This document shows positions 8,647-17,168 of a DNA stretch of 34,025 nt, piece by piece. The translations under genes and the position numbers were made by a program. The notes under the pieces are model-generated. The model was not told the origin of the DNA, searched no databases, and saw only the letters and a program-made list of their open reading frames with translations. Each line of letters starts with the position of its first letter. Position 1 is the stretch's first letter. Origin of the DNA: Lachnospiraceae bacterium (lineage in GTDB: Bacteria; Bacillota; Clostridia; Lachnospirales; Lachnospiraceae); the NCBI GenBank assembly GCA_030524525.1, contig JAUNGI010000014.1, positions 1-34,025 on the forward strand. The letters run 5' to 3'.

Positions 8647-8916
8647 TTATTCTTTCATGCCAAAGCCGTTCTCCACGCCCGCCAGCAGCTCGGCAAGCGC
8701 CTCCTGCTCCTGCTCCCCGCTGCATACGAGCGCAATGCTCTCGCCGCACTTGACCTGCGCGCTCAAAATGCCCAGAACGCTCTTGGCATTGACCTGATAC
8801 TCCCGCACCTCCAAATAAACGGTGCAGGGATATTTCAGCGCGATCCGGCTCATGGCGCCCGCGGGCTTGATGTGCAGCCCTTTGGCATTTACAACCACCG
8901 CATTCCCACGAATCAT
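8647..8916 (-). CDS. HPr-family phosphocarrier-like protein
   Basis: 89-residue HPr-fold protein. The phosphorylation loop GLHIKPAGA places His at residue 15, the site phosphorylated by enzyme I in true HPr. Ser-46 lies in NAKSVLGILS, the HPr kinase site. The nearly invariant Arg-17 of HPr is Lys here. It starts with ATG overlapping the TGA stop of the cdaR gene (TGATG), with AGAAGGG upstream, so translation is probably coupled to cdaR. No other PTS genes are nearby. It could be the general HPr, or a specialised Crh-like regulator placed in the c-di-AMP/envelope gene set; the second reading is inference. The family is clear from the two loops and the length. Confidence 0.9.
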   Translation of the reverse strand: MIRGNAVVVNAKGLHIKPAGAMSRIALKYPCTVYLEVREYQVNAKSVLGILSAQVKCGESIALVCSGEQEQEALAELLAGVENGFGMKE

Positions 8917-10163
8917 CAATTTTTTCCCTTCTCCGTAATATACACGGAAACCTTCTGCGAAAAGCTTACCCCCAGCTCCGAGTCCGAACGCAGCACGGCG
9001 CTGTAGCTGCCCGGCGACGTGCAGGTCGCCATATCCAAATACAGATGCAGATCCTTTATCTGCATATTGTCCAAAACGCCGGAAACCCCATAGACCGGCA
9101 AGGACAGGACGTTCTGCGTATAATTCAGTTCAAAATTCTCCCCCAGATTCCGGATCTCGATCAGGTCGGACGGAAGCGCCAGCGAAAACTCCTTCCGCAC
9201 AAGCAGCTCCACGGAAATGCTGAGCACCAAAGTCGTCGTCTCCGATTTCAGATAGACGCCCTCCGGAAGGTATTTTGCGATCTCGATATCGACCTCCTCG
9301 CTCTGCATCAGAGAGTCGGCGGCGTAAGGGATCGTAATTTCGTTCAGGGTATCCAAAACCTCCTGCTCCGCCGCGATCTGGACGGTCTTGGGGCTATAGT
9401 CGATGCTCGCGATCCCAAACCCCTCCGCCAGCGTTACGCCGGACGTATCGAGCGCGATCGGGACCTCCTTCACCGGAAGGATCGTAATGTCCACCCGGAC
9501 ATAATTCTGTGCAATGTTCAGCTTTGTGGCGTCGATCGGCGTGCCGTCGATGTTGACCGGCTCCAGTGTGACCGTGGTCTGAAAGCTCTCCGTCCGCCCG
9601 GTCAGATCGACCGTTCCGACAAGCTTCTCCACGCTTTCCACCTGTGTTTTGGAGCCGGAGATCTCCAAAAGCTTGGAGCTTACCGAGCTGCAAAACGCGT
9701 AGTAGCCGTCCGGCACGTTGGTGGTCTTCACATCGACCATCACCATATCCTCCTGATATTCCACCAGAAGAATGCTCATAACGTCGTTCGACTGATAGGT
9801 GATCTCCGTCAGATCCTCATATTCCGGATTGTTCACCTCAACGTGGATCGGGACCGCATTGACCCAGCCGATCTCCTGAAAATCCACATAGGCGGTAAAA
9901 TCCTTTACGTCCAGCGTTTCCACAATGGAGCGGCTTCCGCGCACCTTGATCGTCACCAGGTTGCCGGACAGCGCCTCATAGACCATGTTCTCGGCGGAAA
10001 CCGCGTCCTCGTTTCTCCGTTCCACCGGAATGTTTTCGATGGTTCTTGTGACCTGCGGATCGGAAACGCTCATAATTACGACCCAGACCAGACCCGCGAT
10101 CACGACCGAAAGCAGCTTGGTTCCGAGGTTTTTGGTAAACATCGTTTTCAGCTTTTCCTTCAT
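8916..10163 (-). CDS. cdaR: CdaR, YbbR-domain regulator of the diadenylate cyclase
   Basis: 415 residues with one N-terminal membrane anchor (about 14-32, LGTKLLSVVIAGLVWVVIM) and an extracytoplasmic region of several YbbR-type beta-rich repeats. The first YbbR repeat starts near residue 35 (DPQVTRTIENIPVE). In Firmicutes CdaR binds the membrane-bound cyclase CdaA and modulates c-di-AMP production. Its ATG overlaps the cdaA stop by four bases (ATGA), which fits translational coupling and complex formation. The downstream HPr-like gene overlaps its stop in turn. In most Firmicutes the third gene of this locus is glmM; here it is replaced by the HPr-like gene and a cytidylyltransferase. Confidence 0.93.
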   Translation of the reverse strand: MKEKLKTMFTKNLGTKLLSVVIAGLVWVVIMSVSDPQVTRTIENIPVERRNEDAVSAENMVYEALSGNLVTIKVRGSRSIVETLDVKDFTAYVDFQEIGWVNAVPIHVEVNNPEYEDLTEITYQSNDVMSILLVEYQEDMVMVDVKTTNVPDGYYAFCSSVSSKLLEISGSKTQVESVEKLVGTVDLTGRTESFQTTVTLEPVNIDGTPIDATKLNIAQNYVRVDITILPVKEVPIALDTSGVTLAEGFGIASIDYSPKTVQIAAEQEVLDTLNEITIPYAADSLMQSEEVDIEIAKYLPEGVYLKSETTTLVLSISVELLVRKEFSLALPSDLIEIRNLGENFELNYTQNVLSLPVYGVSGVLDNMQIKDLHLYLDMATCTSPGSYSAVLRSDSELGVSFSQKVSVYITEKGKN

Positions 10164-11011
10164 GACTTCGCACGTTCCTTTCTGAGTCGCAGACGGCTCT
10201 GCGCCACCGTCTTATTCTGGTATTCCAGCAGACGCGCGTTCAGATACTCCTCGTCGACGCCCCGGATGAGCTGCCCCTTCTGCGCCAGAGACACCTTGCC
10301 GGTCTCCTCGGAAACGATCAGCGTCAGGCAGTCGGCATTTTCGCTGACGCCCACGCCCGCGCGGTGACGCGTTCCCAGCTCCTTGGAAAGGCGCATGTTG
10401 TCCGATACCGGCAAAATACAGGTCGCCGCCACGAGACGGTCCTCCCGGACGATCACGGCGCCGTCGTGCAGCGGGGTGTTGTGTTCAAATATATTGATCA
10501 GAAGCGCCGCGCTGACAATGGAATCCAGCGGGATGCCCGTCCGCTCGTATTTTTCAAGGGAAACATTTCCCTCCAGAATAATCAAAGCTCCGGTTTTTAC
10601 CTTCGCCATGCTGAACACCGCTTCCACAAGCTCCCTGCGGGTCCGGTCGGAAAAGCGTTCCTTTACCCGACCGTCTCCGAAAAATCCGATAAAGCTCTGC
10701 TGACCCAACTGTTCCAGCGCTCGGCGAAGCTCCGGCTGGAAAATCACGATGATCGCAATGATCCCCACGCTGATCGTGTTGAGGAAAATCCACATAATCG
10801 CGTTGAATTCGCAGATCGACGCGATGACCCAGATAACGAGCAGCAAAAGCAGACCTTTCACCAGATACCATGCGCTGGTCTTTTTTACCCAGATGACCAG
10901 CCGGTAAATGACAAAGGCGATGATCAGGATCTCGATCGCATCCATAACGCCGAACTTCGGAACGGAAAGCCGGCTGAAATAGGTTTCATAAAAATCTATG
11001 AACTTCCCCAT
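10160..11011 (-). CDS. cdaA: Diadenylate cyclase CdaA
   Basis: 283-residue membrane enzyme that condenses two ATP into cyclic di-AMP, the essential second messenger for potassium and osmotic balance and cell-wall homeostasis. Three transmembrane helices occupy about residues 25-90. The DisA_N catalytic domain follows, with the DGA motif at 183-185 (LHDGAVIV) and RHR at 215-217 (GTRHRAG), the metal- and ATP-binding signatures. Length is typical. It starts 17 nt after the upstream membrane protein gene, with a GGAG about 12 nt from the ATG, and overlaps cdaR by four bases. The two membrane proteins before it and the polymer genes after it suggest transcription from the promoter near 12700. Confidence 0.97.
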   Translation of the reverse strand: MGKFIDFYETYFSRLSVPKFGVMDAIEILIIAFVIYRLVIWVKKTSAWYLVKGLLLLLVIWVIASICEFNAIMWIFLNTISVGIIAIIVIFQPELRRALEQLGQQSFIGFFGDGRVKERFSDRTRRELVEAVFSMAKVKTGALIILEGNVSLEKYERTGIPLDSIVSAALLINIFEHNTPLHDGAVIVREDRLVAATCILPVSDNMRLSKELGTRHRAGVGVSENADCLTLIVSEETGKVSLAQKGQLIRGVDEEYLNARLLEYQNKTVAQSRLRLRKERAKS

Positions 11012-11028
11012 TCTGCTCTTTCTCTCCT

Positions 11029-12207
11029 TTACTTGTAGTCGTCCTCATCGTCCTCGTCCTCCTCGTACAGAGGCGTCCCTGCGGGCCGCGGCTTCCGTAC
11101 GGGCGGCTGAGACTGCGCGGACGGCGACGGCTGCGCCTTCTGCGTCCCCTGCGGCTGCGCAGGCTGCGGGCGGAGCGGACGCTCCATGTCGCGGGCAGAG
11201 GTCGCCTTTCCGATCTCCTCCAGCGCATCCTCCAGACCTTCTTCCTCCTCCTCGTCTTCCTCCTCAAAGGAAGCCACGGTCCGGGTGATCACCTTTTTCA
11301 CGGTGCGCTTCGGCATATCCGCCTTGATCTTCGGCACCGCCCTGACGTAATAGTAATAGTCGTCGTCTTCAAACTGGACGTTTTCCGCCGCCGCATAGCG
11401 CAGCACGCGGTAAGCGAACAGGAACAGATAGACCAAAAGCGCCGAAACGAGGGAGGAAAGCAGCACGCTTACCAGACTGACGCCCATATCGTATTTCAGC
11501 GTCCCGATAATATAGCCGAGGATCATCACGCCGGTGCCGACGCCGATGCTGATCTCGAACGCATAGTCCATATTCAGACGGCGCACAAAGTACACGACCA
11601 CGATCACAAGCGCGTATAGAAACATGGTCAGATACATCGCCGGATTTTTTACGAGCTTGTCGATCACTTCCATGTACATAACGAGCGGGTTGTCCGCATC
11701 CGCCATCTGCTGTAGCGTGACGATGTTCTCCCGAATGATCGCGATCAGATAATAAACAAATACGCCGCAGCAGGTCGGAATGATCGTAAACAGGTTCCCG
11801 AACAGCCCCATGGAAAGCGGCAGCAGGTACGGGAAGCCGATCTTGCGCAGCAGCGGCATGGCGACGACCACGCTGCCGTAGCGGGGCGTATACCGCAGAA
11901 AGAAGCAGTAAAGGATCAGACAGACGACCAGCACCGTCAGCGACATCAGATAGGACGCCTTCCACAGCTGCAAAACAAGATAAAACAGCACGATCAGCAC
12001 CGTCAGCGCCGAGGGAAGCAGCGAGCAAAGGACAGAAAGGAGAAAAATCACGCTGTTTTTGGACAGGGCTTCAAAATATCCGACGGAGCTTTTGATCTCC
12101 GAAAAAGCGAAAAACAGCAAAAAGAATTTGCACGCCGTCAGAATCCCAAAGCTGTATTTCTGATATAGCTCCGTCAGCTTTGCGCGGATCTCAAACAAAA
12201 CGATCAT
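11029..12207 (-). CDS. Uncharacterised polytopic membrane protein with acidic tail
   Basis: 392 residues, not recognised as a named family. Residues 1-285 carry about eight or nine hydrophobic segments, the first at about 20-38 and the last near 250-280. The remaining hundred residues form a hydrophilic tail that is strikingly acidic (a run mostly of Glu and Asp near 318-330), then Pro/Gln/Arg rich, and ends in another Asp/Glu cluster. The tail is probably cytoplasmic and disordered. It begins three bases after the stop of the small membrane protein, with GGAGG eight nt upstream of the ATG, and is followed 17 nt later by cdaA. The tight spacing suggests a role linked to c-di-AMP synthesis or envelope assembly. 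A flippase or transporter role is possible but not shown. Confidence 0.8.
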   Translation of the reverse strand: MIVLFEIRAKLTELYQKYSFGILTACKFFLLFFAFSEIKSSVGYFEALSKNSVIFLLSVLCSLLPSALTVLIVLFYLVLQLWKASYLMSLTVLVVCLILYCFFLRYTPRYGSVVVAMPLLRKIGFPYLLPLSMGLFGNLFTIIPTCCGVFVYYLIAIIRENIVTLQQMADADNPLVMYMEVIDKLVKNPAMYLTMFLYALVIVVVYFVRRLNMDYAFEISIGVGTGVMILGYIIGTLKYDMGVSLVSVLLSSLVSALLVYLFLFAYRVLRYAAAENVQFEDDDYYYYVRAVPKIKADMPKRTVKKVITRTVASFEEEDEEEEEGLEDALEEIGKATSARDMERPLRPQPAQPQGTQKAQPSPSAQSQPPVRKPRPAGTPLYEEDEDDEDDYK

Positions 12208-12210
12208 GGC

Positions 12211-12636
12211 TTAATCCTCCCTGTCCTCTTCCAATTCTTTCCGATGCATTTCCTGCTCCTCGATCTTCTTGAGCCTGCCCAGCATCTTGTAATACTTTGC
12301 CAGACGCTCCCGGGAACGGGTATACGACACGGTGTAGCCGACGCCCACGGCCCCGATGTAAACCGCCAGAAGGAACAGGTAATAGCCGAGAAGCTTCCTG
12401 CCGATCAGCGAGTAATTCAGAACCAGCGCGTTGTCCAGCAGAAATTCGGAATGGTAAATTACGATCATCAACAGCAGCAGCAGATAGCCGAACGTAACTG
12501 CCAGAATGGTCTTCAGTATGTTCATGCGGACGTAATCCGCGCGGTAATATTTCCCGATGGAAATATCCTCCTCGCCCTCCTGCTTTTCATATATCGCAAG
12601 CTTTGTCATCAGTCGGATCTTTTTAGGATCAATCAT
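12211..12636 (-). CDS. Small two-helix membrane protein, function unknown
   Basis: 141 residues with a charged N-terminus (about 1-37), two membrane helices (about 40-62 and 83-106) and a C-terminal amphipathic, probably coiled-coil stretch rich in Lys, Arg and Glu. No named domain is recognised. It is the first gene of the long minus-strand train: GGAGG lies eight nt before its ATG, and a candidate promoter sits about 60 nt upstream. The next gene begins three nt after its stop, so the two membrane proteins are probably made together and may form a complex. The reading frame is supported by ribosome site, spacing and hydrophobicity pattern; function is open. Confidence 0.8.
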   Translation of the reverse strand: MIDPKKIRLMTKLAIYEKQEGEEDISIGKYYRADYVRMNILKTILAVTFGYLLLLLMIVIYHSEFLLDNALVLNYSLIGRKLLGYYLFLLAVYIGAVGVGYTVSYTRSRERLAKYYKMLGRLKKIEEQEMHRKELEEDRED

Positions 12637-12695
12637 ACAATCATCCTCCAGAATAAAGAATGTGTCTTAGTGCAGTCCTCTCCTAGTTTAGGGAT

Positions 12696-12724
12696 AGTTT
12701 ACCATACTTTGCCGGGAATATCGA
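12696..12724 (-). promoter_or_regulatory. Candidate promoter of the cda / surface-polymer gene train
   Basis: On the minus strand TCGATA (12724-12719) is followed after 17 nt by TAAACT (12701-12696); each hexamer matches the sigma-A consensus at four of six positions. A second TAAACT occurs at 12690-12685. The start would lie near 12689, about 50 nt before the first gene. It is the only intergenic region long enough to hold a promoter before cdaA. Confidence 0.4.
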
Positions 12725-12752
12725 GATTTTTTTTAAGAATTCCTGCTTTTTG

Positions 12753-12781
12753 TTGAAATCGGGACGATTTTCCGATATGAT
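12753..12781 (+). promoter_or_regulatory. Sigma-A type promoter of the Nudix-DUF402 gene
   Basis: TTGAAA (12753-12758), a 17-nt spacer and TATGAT (12776-12781) form a near-consensus promoter. The start would fall near 12788, giving a leader of about 20 nt that contains the AAAAGGAG ribosome site. Confidence 0.7.
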
Positions 12782-12808
12782 AAGGAGGAACAGAAAAGGA
12801 GAATCGCC

Positions 12809-13843
12809 ATGAATTCACGGTTTACGGTTTACGACGCTTTTTTTCAGCCTTCCGGGCGCTTTCTGAGCGTTCCCAACGAAACCGCGCTCAACTGGAACGA
12901 ATTCCTGATCTTCTTTCAATGTTCAATCTTTAACGGCGAAGGAAAGCTTCTGCTGCTTGCTCCCAAAGGGGCGTCCGGAAGCCGGGTGTGGGAACTGCCC
13001 GGCGGCTATGCGTCCTCGAAGGAGTCGGCAGAAGCGGATCTTTCGTCTTTTTTGACGCGGCTTTTTCCTTCCGTCTCCCGTTTTCGGCCGGAGCATGTCC
13101 GCACGCTGACCTGCCGTTCCACGTATCGGCTTCTTTTCGAGCTGCGCGCCGACCTGCCGGAGCCTGCTCCGTCGGACGCGCCGTACGACCGGCGCTACGT
13201 GACCGAGCCGGAGCTGGAAGAGCTTCTTTCCCAAGGGCTGCTCGCGCCCTATGCTTCCTTCGCGTTTTCGCTTCGTACGCTGGACGCCCTGCACTTCAAA
13301 ACCGTTTACCGCTCCGCATGGCCCCGCGTCCTTTCCCGCGACTTTGTCAGCTCTTATCTGCCGGCGGCGCCGGAGAACGGCCGCCCCGCAGGCGTGGTCT
13401 CGCTGTTCCGCATCGGCAGGGTGACGGAGCGCAATATCAAATTCATGGGCGGAAAGCCTTACACCATCACCGACAACGGCTTTTTCTGGTTTCAGTTTGC
13501 GCCGCAGCGGTCCCACGTCTGGCTGACCGCGATGTACGACCCTTCGCTGAACCTGATCCAATATTATTTTGATATTTCTTACCGGAACGAGGTCTTTCCG
13601 GACGGCTGCGCCTGCTTTTTCGACCTCTTTCTCGATCTGGTGCTGCTTCCGGACGGCACGCGCTACGTTTTGGACGAGGACGAGCTTCTGGCTGCCGAAG
13701 CCGCCGGGCAGATCACGCCCGCCATGTCCGCGCTCGCTTTTTCGGAGCTTGCAAAGCTCCAAGCGGCGCTGGACGGCAGGGAGCTCCGGCTCCGGGAATG
13801 GTGCCTTTCCGAGGTGCGCAGGCTGCTGGCGGAATTGCCGTGA
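12809..13843 (+). CDS. Degenerate Nudix domain fused to DUF402 domain
   Basis: 344 residues with two parts. Residues about 30-165 have a Nudix-like core: WELPGG at 61-66 and a Glu at the correct spacing (E72). The REUxEE helix that carries the catalytic glutamates reads SFLTRL, so this half is unlikely to hydrolyse nucleotides. Residues about 195-310 match the DUF402 (FomD-like) fold, with YFDISYRN, then FFDLFLDLVLLPDG and LDEDEL supplying the conserved acidic residues, and a following AGQIT helix start. DUF402 proteins hydrolyse nucleoside diphosphates or nucleotidyl conjugates. The ATG has AAAAGGAG seven nt upstream. It is transcribed away from the cda train, 84 nt before carB. The substrate is unknown. 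Confidence 0.85.
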   Translation: MNSRFTVYDAFFQPSGRFLSVPNETALNWNEFLIFFQCSIFNGEGKLLLLAPKGASGSRVWELPGGYASSKESAEADLSSFLTRLFPSVSRFRPEHVRTLTCRSTYRLLFELRADLPEPAPSDAPYDRRYVTEPELEELLSQGLLAPYASFAFSLRTLDALHFKTVYRSAWPRVLSRDFVSSYLPAAPENGRPAGVVSLFRIGRVTERNIKFMGGKPYTITDNGFFWFQFAPQRSHVWLTAMYDPSLNLIQYYFDISYRNEVFPDGCACFFDLFLDLVLLPDGTRYVLDEDELLAAEAAGQITPAMSALAFSELAKLQAALDGRELRLREWCLSEVRRLLAELP

Positions 13844-13883
13844 TTTTTTTCATTTCCCCCTTTTTCTTTCCGTCCATTTCCGC

Positions 13884-13889
13884 TATAAT
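13884..13889 (+). promoter_or_regulatory. Possible -10 element upstream of carB
   Basis: A perfect TATAAT lies 38 nt before the carB start codon, but the region 17 nt upstream is only T-rich (TTTTTC) and gives no convincing -35. carB may also be read through from the upstream gene, since no terminator is seen in the gap. Confidence 0.4.
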
Positions 13890-13927
13890 AGGAACGATAA
13901 GTATTTATGAAATCTATGGAGGATATT

Positions 13928-16900
13928 ATGCCGAAACGAAACGATATTCACAAAGTTCTCATTATCGGCTCCGGCCCGATCATCATCGGTCAGGCATGCG
14001 AGTTCGACTATTCCGGCACGCAGGCATGCAAGGCGCTGCGCAAGCTCGGCTATGAAATTGTATTGGTAAATTCCAATCCCGCCACGATCATGACGGACCC
14101 GGAGACGGCGGACGTCACCTACATCGAACCGCTGAACGTGGAGCGTCTGGAGCAGATCATCGCGAAGGAACGCCCCGACGCCCTGCTGCCGAACCTGGGC
14201 GGCCAGTCGGGTCTGAACCTGTGCGCGGAGCTTGCCAAGGCGGGCGTTTTGGACAAATATCAGGTGAAGGTCATCGGCGTACAGGTGGATGCCATCGAAC
14301 GCGGCGAGGACCGGATCGAATTCAAGAACTCCATGAACGCTCTCGGCATCGAAATGGCGCGGAGCGAGGTTGCCTACAGCGTGGAGGAGGCGCTCGGGAT
14401 CGCCGACAAGCTGGGCTATCCGGTCGTTCTGCGCCCCGCCTACACGATGGGCGGCGCCGGCGGCGGTCTTGTCTATAACCGCGAGGAGCTGAAAACCGTC
14501 TGCGCGAGAGGTTTGCAGGCGAGCCTTGTGGGACAGGTCCTCGTAGAGGAATCCGTTCTCGGCTGGGAGGAGCTGGAGCTGGAGGTGGTGCGCGACGCGG
14601 ACGGCAAAATGATCACGGTCTGCTTCATTGAAAACATCGACCCGATGGGTGTGCATACCGGCGACTCCTTCTGCGCCGCGCCCATGCTGACGATCTCCAA
14701 GGAATGTCAGGCGCGTTTGCAGGAGCAGGCGTACCGCATTGTGGAATCGGTTCAGGTCATCGGCGGCACGAACGTGCAGTTTGCCCACGACCCGGTCAGC
14801 GACCGCATCGTCGTCATCGAAATCAATCCGAGAACCTCCCGTTCCTCGGCGCTGGCTTCCAAGGCGACCGGCTTCCCGATCGCTCTCGTATCCTCCATGC
14901 TTGCCGCCGGACTGACCCTAAAGGAGATCCCCTGCGGCAAATACGGCACGCTCGACAAGTATGTGCCGGACGGCGACTACGTCGTGATCAAGTTCGCCCG
15001 CTGGGCGTTTGAAAAATTCAAGGGCGTGGAGGACAAGCTCGGAACGCAGATGCGCGCGGTCGGCGAGGTCATGAGCATCGGCAAGACCTACAAGGAAGCC
15101 TTCCAGAAGGCCATCCGCAGCTTGGAGACCGGACGCTACGGTCTCGGCTATGCGAAAAACTACAACACGATGCCCAAGGAGGAGCTGCTGAAGCTTCTCG
15201 TCAACCCGTGCAGCGACCGGCATTTCATTATGTACGAGGCGCTCCGCAAGGGCGCGTCCGTGGACGAGCTCTGCCGCCTGACCCATGTAAAGGCATATTT
15301 TATCGAGCAGATGAAGGAGCTGGTCGAGGAGGAAGAAGCGCTTGCCGCCCACAAGGGAAGCCTGCCCTCCGACGAGGCGCTCACGTCCGCAAAGAAAAAC
15401 GGCTTCTCGGACAAATATCTGAGCAAGATCCTTGCCGTTCCCGAGGAGGATATCCGGAACCGGCGTATCGAGCTTGGCGTTGAAGAGGCTTGGGAGGGCG
15501 TTCATGTCAGCGGCACCGAGAACAGCGCTTACTACTACTCCACCTACAACGCGCCCGACAAGAACCCGGTCGGCACCGAGAAGCCGAAGATCATGATCCT
15601 CGGCGGCGGCCCGAACCGCATCGGTCAGGGCATCGAATTCGACTACTGCTGCGTTCACGCGTCTCTGGCGCTCAAGAAGCTGGGCTTTGAAACGATCATC
15701 GTCAACTGCAACCCGGAGACCGTATCGACCGACTACGACACGTCCGACAAGCTGTATTTCGAACCGCTGACGCTCGAGGACGTGCTGAGCATTTACCGGA
15801 AGGAACAGCCGCTCGGCGTGATCGCGCAGTTCGGCGGTCAGACCCCGCTCAATCTGGCGTCCGAGCTGGAAAAGAACGGCGTAAAGATCCTCGGCACGCC
15901 GCCGTCGGTCATCGACTTGGCGGAGGATCGCGACCTGTTCCGCGCGATGATGGAAAAGTTGGAGATCCCCATGCCCGAATCCGGCATGGCGACGACCGTG
16001 GAGGAAGCGCTTGCCATTGCGGAGCGCATCGGCTATCCGGTCATGGTGCGTCCGTCCTACGTTCTCGGCGGCCGGGGCATGGAGGTCGTTTACGACGCGG
16101 AGAGCATGACCGGCTATATGCAGGCTGCGGTCGGCGTTACCCCCGACCGTCCGATCCTGATTGACCGGTTCCTGAATCACGCGCTGGAATGCGAAGCCGA
16201 CGCCATCAGCGACGGTTCCCACGCCTTTGTCCCTGCGGTCATGGAGCATATCGAGCTGGCGGGCATCCACTCCGGTGACTCGGCGTGCATCGTGCCTTCG
16301 GTGCATATCTCCGAGGAGAACGTAAGGACCATTAAGGAATATACGCGCAGGATCGCGGTCGAGATGAACGTCAAGGGTCTGATGAACATGCAGTACGCCA
16401 TCGAAAACGGAAAGGTCTATGTTCTGGAAGCCAATCCGCGCGCGTCGCGCACCGTTCCGCTCGTCTCGAAGGTGTGCGACATCCGCATGGTGCCCATCGC
16501 CACCGACATCATCACCTCGGAGCTGACCGGCAGACCGTCTCCGGTGCCCGCGCTGAAAGACCCGGTCATCCCCTACTGCGGCGTAAAGGAAGCGGTTTTC
16601 CCCTTCAACATGTTCCCGGAGGTCGATCCGCTGCTCGGTCCGGAAATGCGCTCCACCGGCGAGGTGCTGGGTCTGTCGCCTTATTACGGAGAGGCGTTCT
16701 TTAAGGCGCAGGAGGCTACGCAGTCCCGTCTTCCGCTTTCCGGAACCGTGCTGATTTCCGTAAACCGGAAGGACAAGCCAGAAATTGCGGAAATTGCAAA
16801 AATCTTCGCCGACGACGGCTTCCGCATCCTTGCAACGGGTACGACCTGCGACCTGCTGAACGAAGCCGGCGTTCCCGCCGAGAAGGTGAAAAAGCTTTAC

Positions 16901-17155
16901 GAGGGACGGCCGAACATCCTTGACCTGATCACCAACGGGCAGATCGACCTGATCATCAACTCCCCTGCCGGCAAGGAAAGCGTCAACGACGACAGCTACC
17001 TGAGAAAGGCCGCCATTAAGGCAAAAATCCCTTATATGACCACCGCGGCCGCCGCCAGAGCCACGGCGAAGGGCATCCACTACGCGCTGGAACACGGCAA
17101 CGGCGAAGTCAAGTCGCTGCAGGAGCTTCACAGTGAAATCCGATATGCCGAATAA
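13928..17155 (+). CDS. carB: Carbamoyl-phosphate synthase large subunit
   Basis: 1075-residue cytoplasmic synthase that makes carbamoyl phosphate from bicarbonate, ammonia (delivered by the small subunit CarA) and two ATP, feeding pyrimidine and arginine synthesis. The duplicated architecture is complete. The first half starts KVLIIGSGPIIIGQACEFDY and holds an ATP-grasp domain; the second half starts KIMILGGGPNRIGQGIEFDY with its own ATP-grasp. The final 140 residues (VLISVNRKDKPEIAEIAKIF onward) are the MGS-type allosteric domain. The ATG at 13928 has GGAGG five bases upstream; an in-frame ATG at 13907 would place that site inside the gene. carA and other pyr or arg genes are absent from the window, so this is an isolated carB. 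Confidence 0.98.
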   Translation: MPKRNDIHKVLIIGSGPIIIGQACEFDYSGTQACKALRKLGYEIVLVNSNPATIMTDPETADVTYIEPLNVERLEQIIAKERPDALLPNLGGQSGLNLCAELAKAGVLDKYQVKVIGVQVDAIERGEDRIEFKNSMNALGIEMARSEVAYSVEEALGIADKLGYPVVLRPAYTMGGAGGGLVYNREELKTVCARGLQASLVGQVLVEESVLGWEELELEVVRDADGKMITVCFIENIDPMGVHTGDSFCAAPMLTISKECQARLQEQAYRIVESVQVIGGTNVQFAHDPVSDRIVVIEINPRTSRSSALASKATGFPIALVSSMLAAGLTLKEIPCGKYGTLDKYVPDGDYVVIKFARWAFEKFKGVEDKLGTQMRAVGEVMSIGKTYKEAFQKAIRSLETGRYGLGYAKNYNTMPKEELLKLLVNPCSDRHFIMYEALRKGASVDELCRLTHVKAYFIEQMKELVEEEEALAAHKGSLPSDEALTSAKKNGFSDKYLSKILAVPEEDIRNRRIELGVEEAWEGVHVSGTENSAYYYSTYNAPDKNPVGTEKPKIMILGGGPNRIGQGIEFDYCCVHASLALKKLGFETIIVNCNPETVSTDYDTSDKLYFEPLTLEDVLSIYRKEQPLGVIAQFGGQTPLNLASELEKNGVKILGTPPSVIDLAEDRDLFRAMMEKLEIPMPESGMATTVEEALAIAERIGYPVMVRPSYVLGGRGMEVVYDAESMTGYMQAAVGVTPDRPILIDRFLNHALECEADAISDGSHAFVPAVMEHIELAGIHSGDSACIVPSVHISEENVRTIKEYTRRIAVEMNVKGLMNMQYAIENGKVYVLEANPRASRTVPLVSKVCDIRMVPIATDIITSELTGRPSPVPALKDPVIPYCGVKEAVFPFNMFPEVDPLLGPEMRSTGEVLGLSPYYGEAFFKAQEATQSRLPLSGTVLISVNRKDKPEIAEIAKIFADDGFRILATGTTCDLLNEAGVPAEKVKKLYEGRPNILDLITNGQIDLIINSPAGKESVNDDSYLRKAAIKAKIPYMTTAAAARATAKGIHYALEHGNGEVKSLQELHSEIRYAE

Positions 17156-17168
17156 ACGGCAGGAGGCA

